Below are positions 63,813-64,000 of a stretch of DNA of 64,000 bases, one piece after another. Made by a program: the position numbers and the translations under genes. This DNA comes from Paraburkholderia sp. BL9I2N2 (GTDB lineage: Bacteria; Pseudomonadota; Gammaproteobacteria; Burkholderiales; Burkholderiaceae), in contig NZ_SMGP01000003.1 in the NCBI RefSeq assembly GCF_004339745.1, positions 1,098,997-1,162,996 on the forward strand, written 5' to 3'. The stretch's first letter is position 1; each line of letters starts with the position of its first letter. The notes under the pieces are model-generated. The model was given only the letters and a program-made list of their open reading frames with translations. It was not told where the DNA came from and did not search any database.

Positions 63813-63874
63813 GACTTCGTCTCCTAGTTAGGAATGCGTATTTACGATTCCGGTTTATCGTTTACGGAATCCTC

Positions 63875-63898
63875 GGCTGACACCCGCGAGCGTCAGCC
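63875..63898 (-). terminator. Hairpin between the dehydrogenase and chvE genes
   Basis: GGCTGAC and GTCAGCC form a perfect seven-base stem around a ten-base loop, starting 10 bases after the stop of the upstream gene. It is followed by GAGGATTCC on the minus strand, not a T run, so it may be an attenuator rather than a full terminator. Confidence 0.45.
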
Positions 63899-63908
63899 AT
63901 TCAAACTC

Positions 63909-64000
63909 TTACCTGATGAAGACCTCTGCGCCGGCTTCTTTGGAAGAAGCGAACATTGCTTCGATGACACGGCTGATGTTGTACGCCTGCGTGGCAGGCA
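63909..64000 (-). CDS. Gfo/Idh/MocA-family oxidoreductase, only the C-terminus in the window
   Basis: The last 30 residues of a gene entering from the right: PATQAYNISRVIEAMFASSK then EAGAEVFIR and a stop. The segment AYNISRVIEAMFASSKEAG is the usual end of sugar dehydrogenases of the Gfo/Idh/MocA family, which oxidise aldoses or inositols with NAD(P). A place directly before chvE fits a galactose, arabinose or xylose oxidation pathway fed by the transporter. Too little is visible for a substrate. Confidence 0.7.
   Translation of the reverse strand, partial: PATQAYNISRVIEAMFASSKEAGAEVFIR

Overview
The window looks like a chromosomal segment of a soil or plant-associated member of Burkholderiaceae (Paraburkholderia, Caballeronia or a close relative). 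The base composition is high in G+C. There is a typical Burkholderia trimeric porin, a ytcA-mdtNOP-type efflux operon, a cyanide-insensitive (CIO) type bd oxidase and a beta/alpha-proteobacterial 2-aminoethylphosphonate (AEP) locus. This placement rests on protein families, not on a marker gene.

Region 1 (about 1-23000) is a lipid or acyl-CoA catabolic island. A minus-strand operon (acyl-CoA dehydrogenase, SCP-x-type thiolase, two adjacent acyl-CoA dehydrogenases, MaoC hydratase, MFE2-like SDR) is divergent from a TetR regulator. A second set follows: enoyl-CoA hydratase on the minus strand, then CoA-transferase, thiolase, acyl-CoA ligase, SDR and porin on the plus strand. Together they form a complete import, activation and beta-oxidation kit for an unusual carboxylic acid such as a branched, alicyclic or steroid-like side chain. 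Four DUF1254/DUF1214 proteins, three of them predicted lipoproteins, flank and punctuate the set.

Region 2 (about 23000-26300) holds small secreted and lipoprotein genes and what appears to be a complete single integron gene cassette: a dihydrofolate-reductase-like gene with its own attC site and no integrase in view. Region 3 (26366-36673) is a complete AEP utilisation locus: GntR regulator, FAD oxidoreductase, phnW, ABC transporter, phnA and phnY. Its two promoter regions share a TTGTTGACAAT element, a candidate operator. AEP would be imported, transaminated to phosphonoacetaldehyde, oxidised to phosphonoacetate and hydrolysed to acetate and phosphate.

Region 4 (37159-38122) is a cluster of five very small genes read in both directions away from a near-consensus SOS (LexA) box. 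It is the best candidate here for something undescribed. After a VOC protein and a long poor stretch come a secreted GH3 beta-glucosidase and the ytcA-mdtN-mdtO-mdtP operon, whose last two genes each carry a one-base deletion in a homopolymer.

Region 5 (47114-58146) groups quinone-linked carbon and respiration genes: poxB, a FixJ-type response regulator, cioAB and lutABC. Region 6 (58374-64000) has a maleylacetate reductase, a Dabb protein and a ChvE/GguA/GguB sugar ABC transporter followed by the end of a Gfo/Idh/MocA dehydrogenase.

The window is rich in gene fossils. I recognise the ends or middles of an acyl-CoA ligase, an acyl-CoA dehydrogenase, a LivK-type binding protein, an Nramp transporter, an EVE-domain protein, an AraC regulator, a chemoreceptor, a PoxB-like enzyme and an Ohr protein, all in spaces that look empty at first sight. 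I saw no rRNA, tRNA, CRISPR array, prophage or intact insertion sequence.
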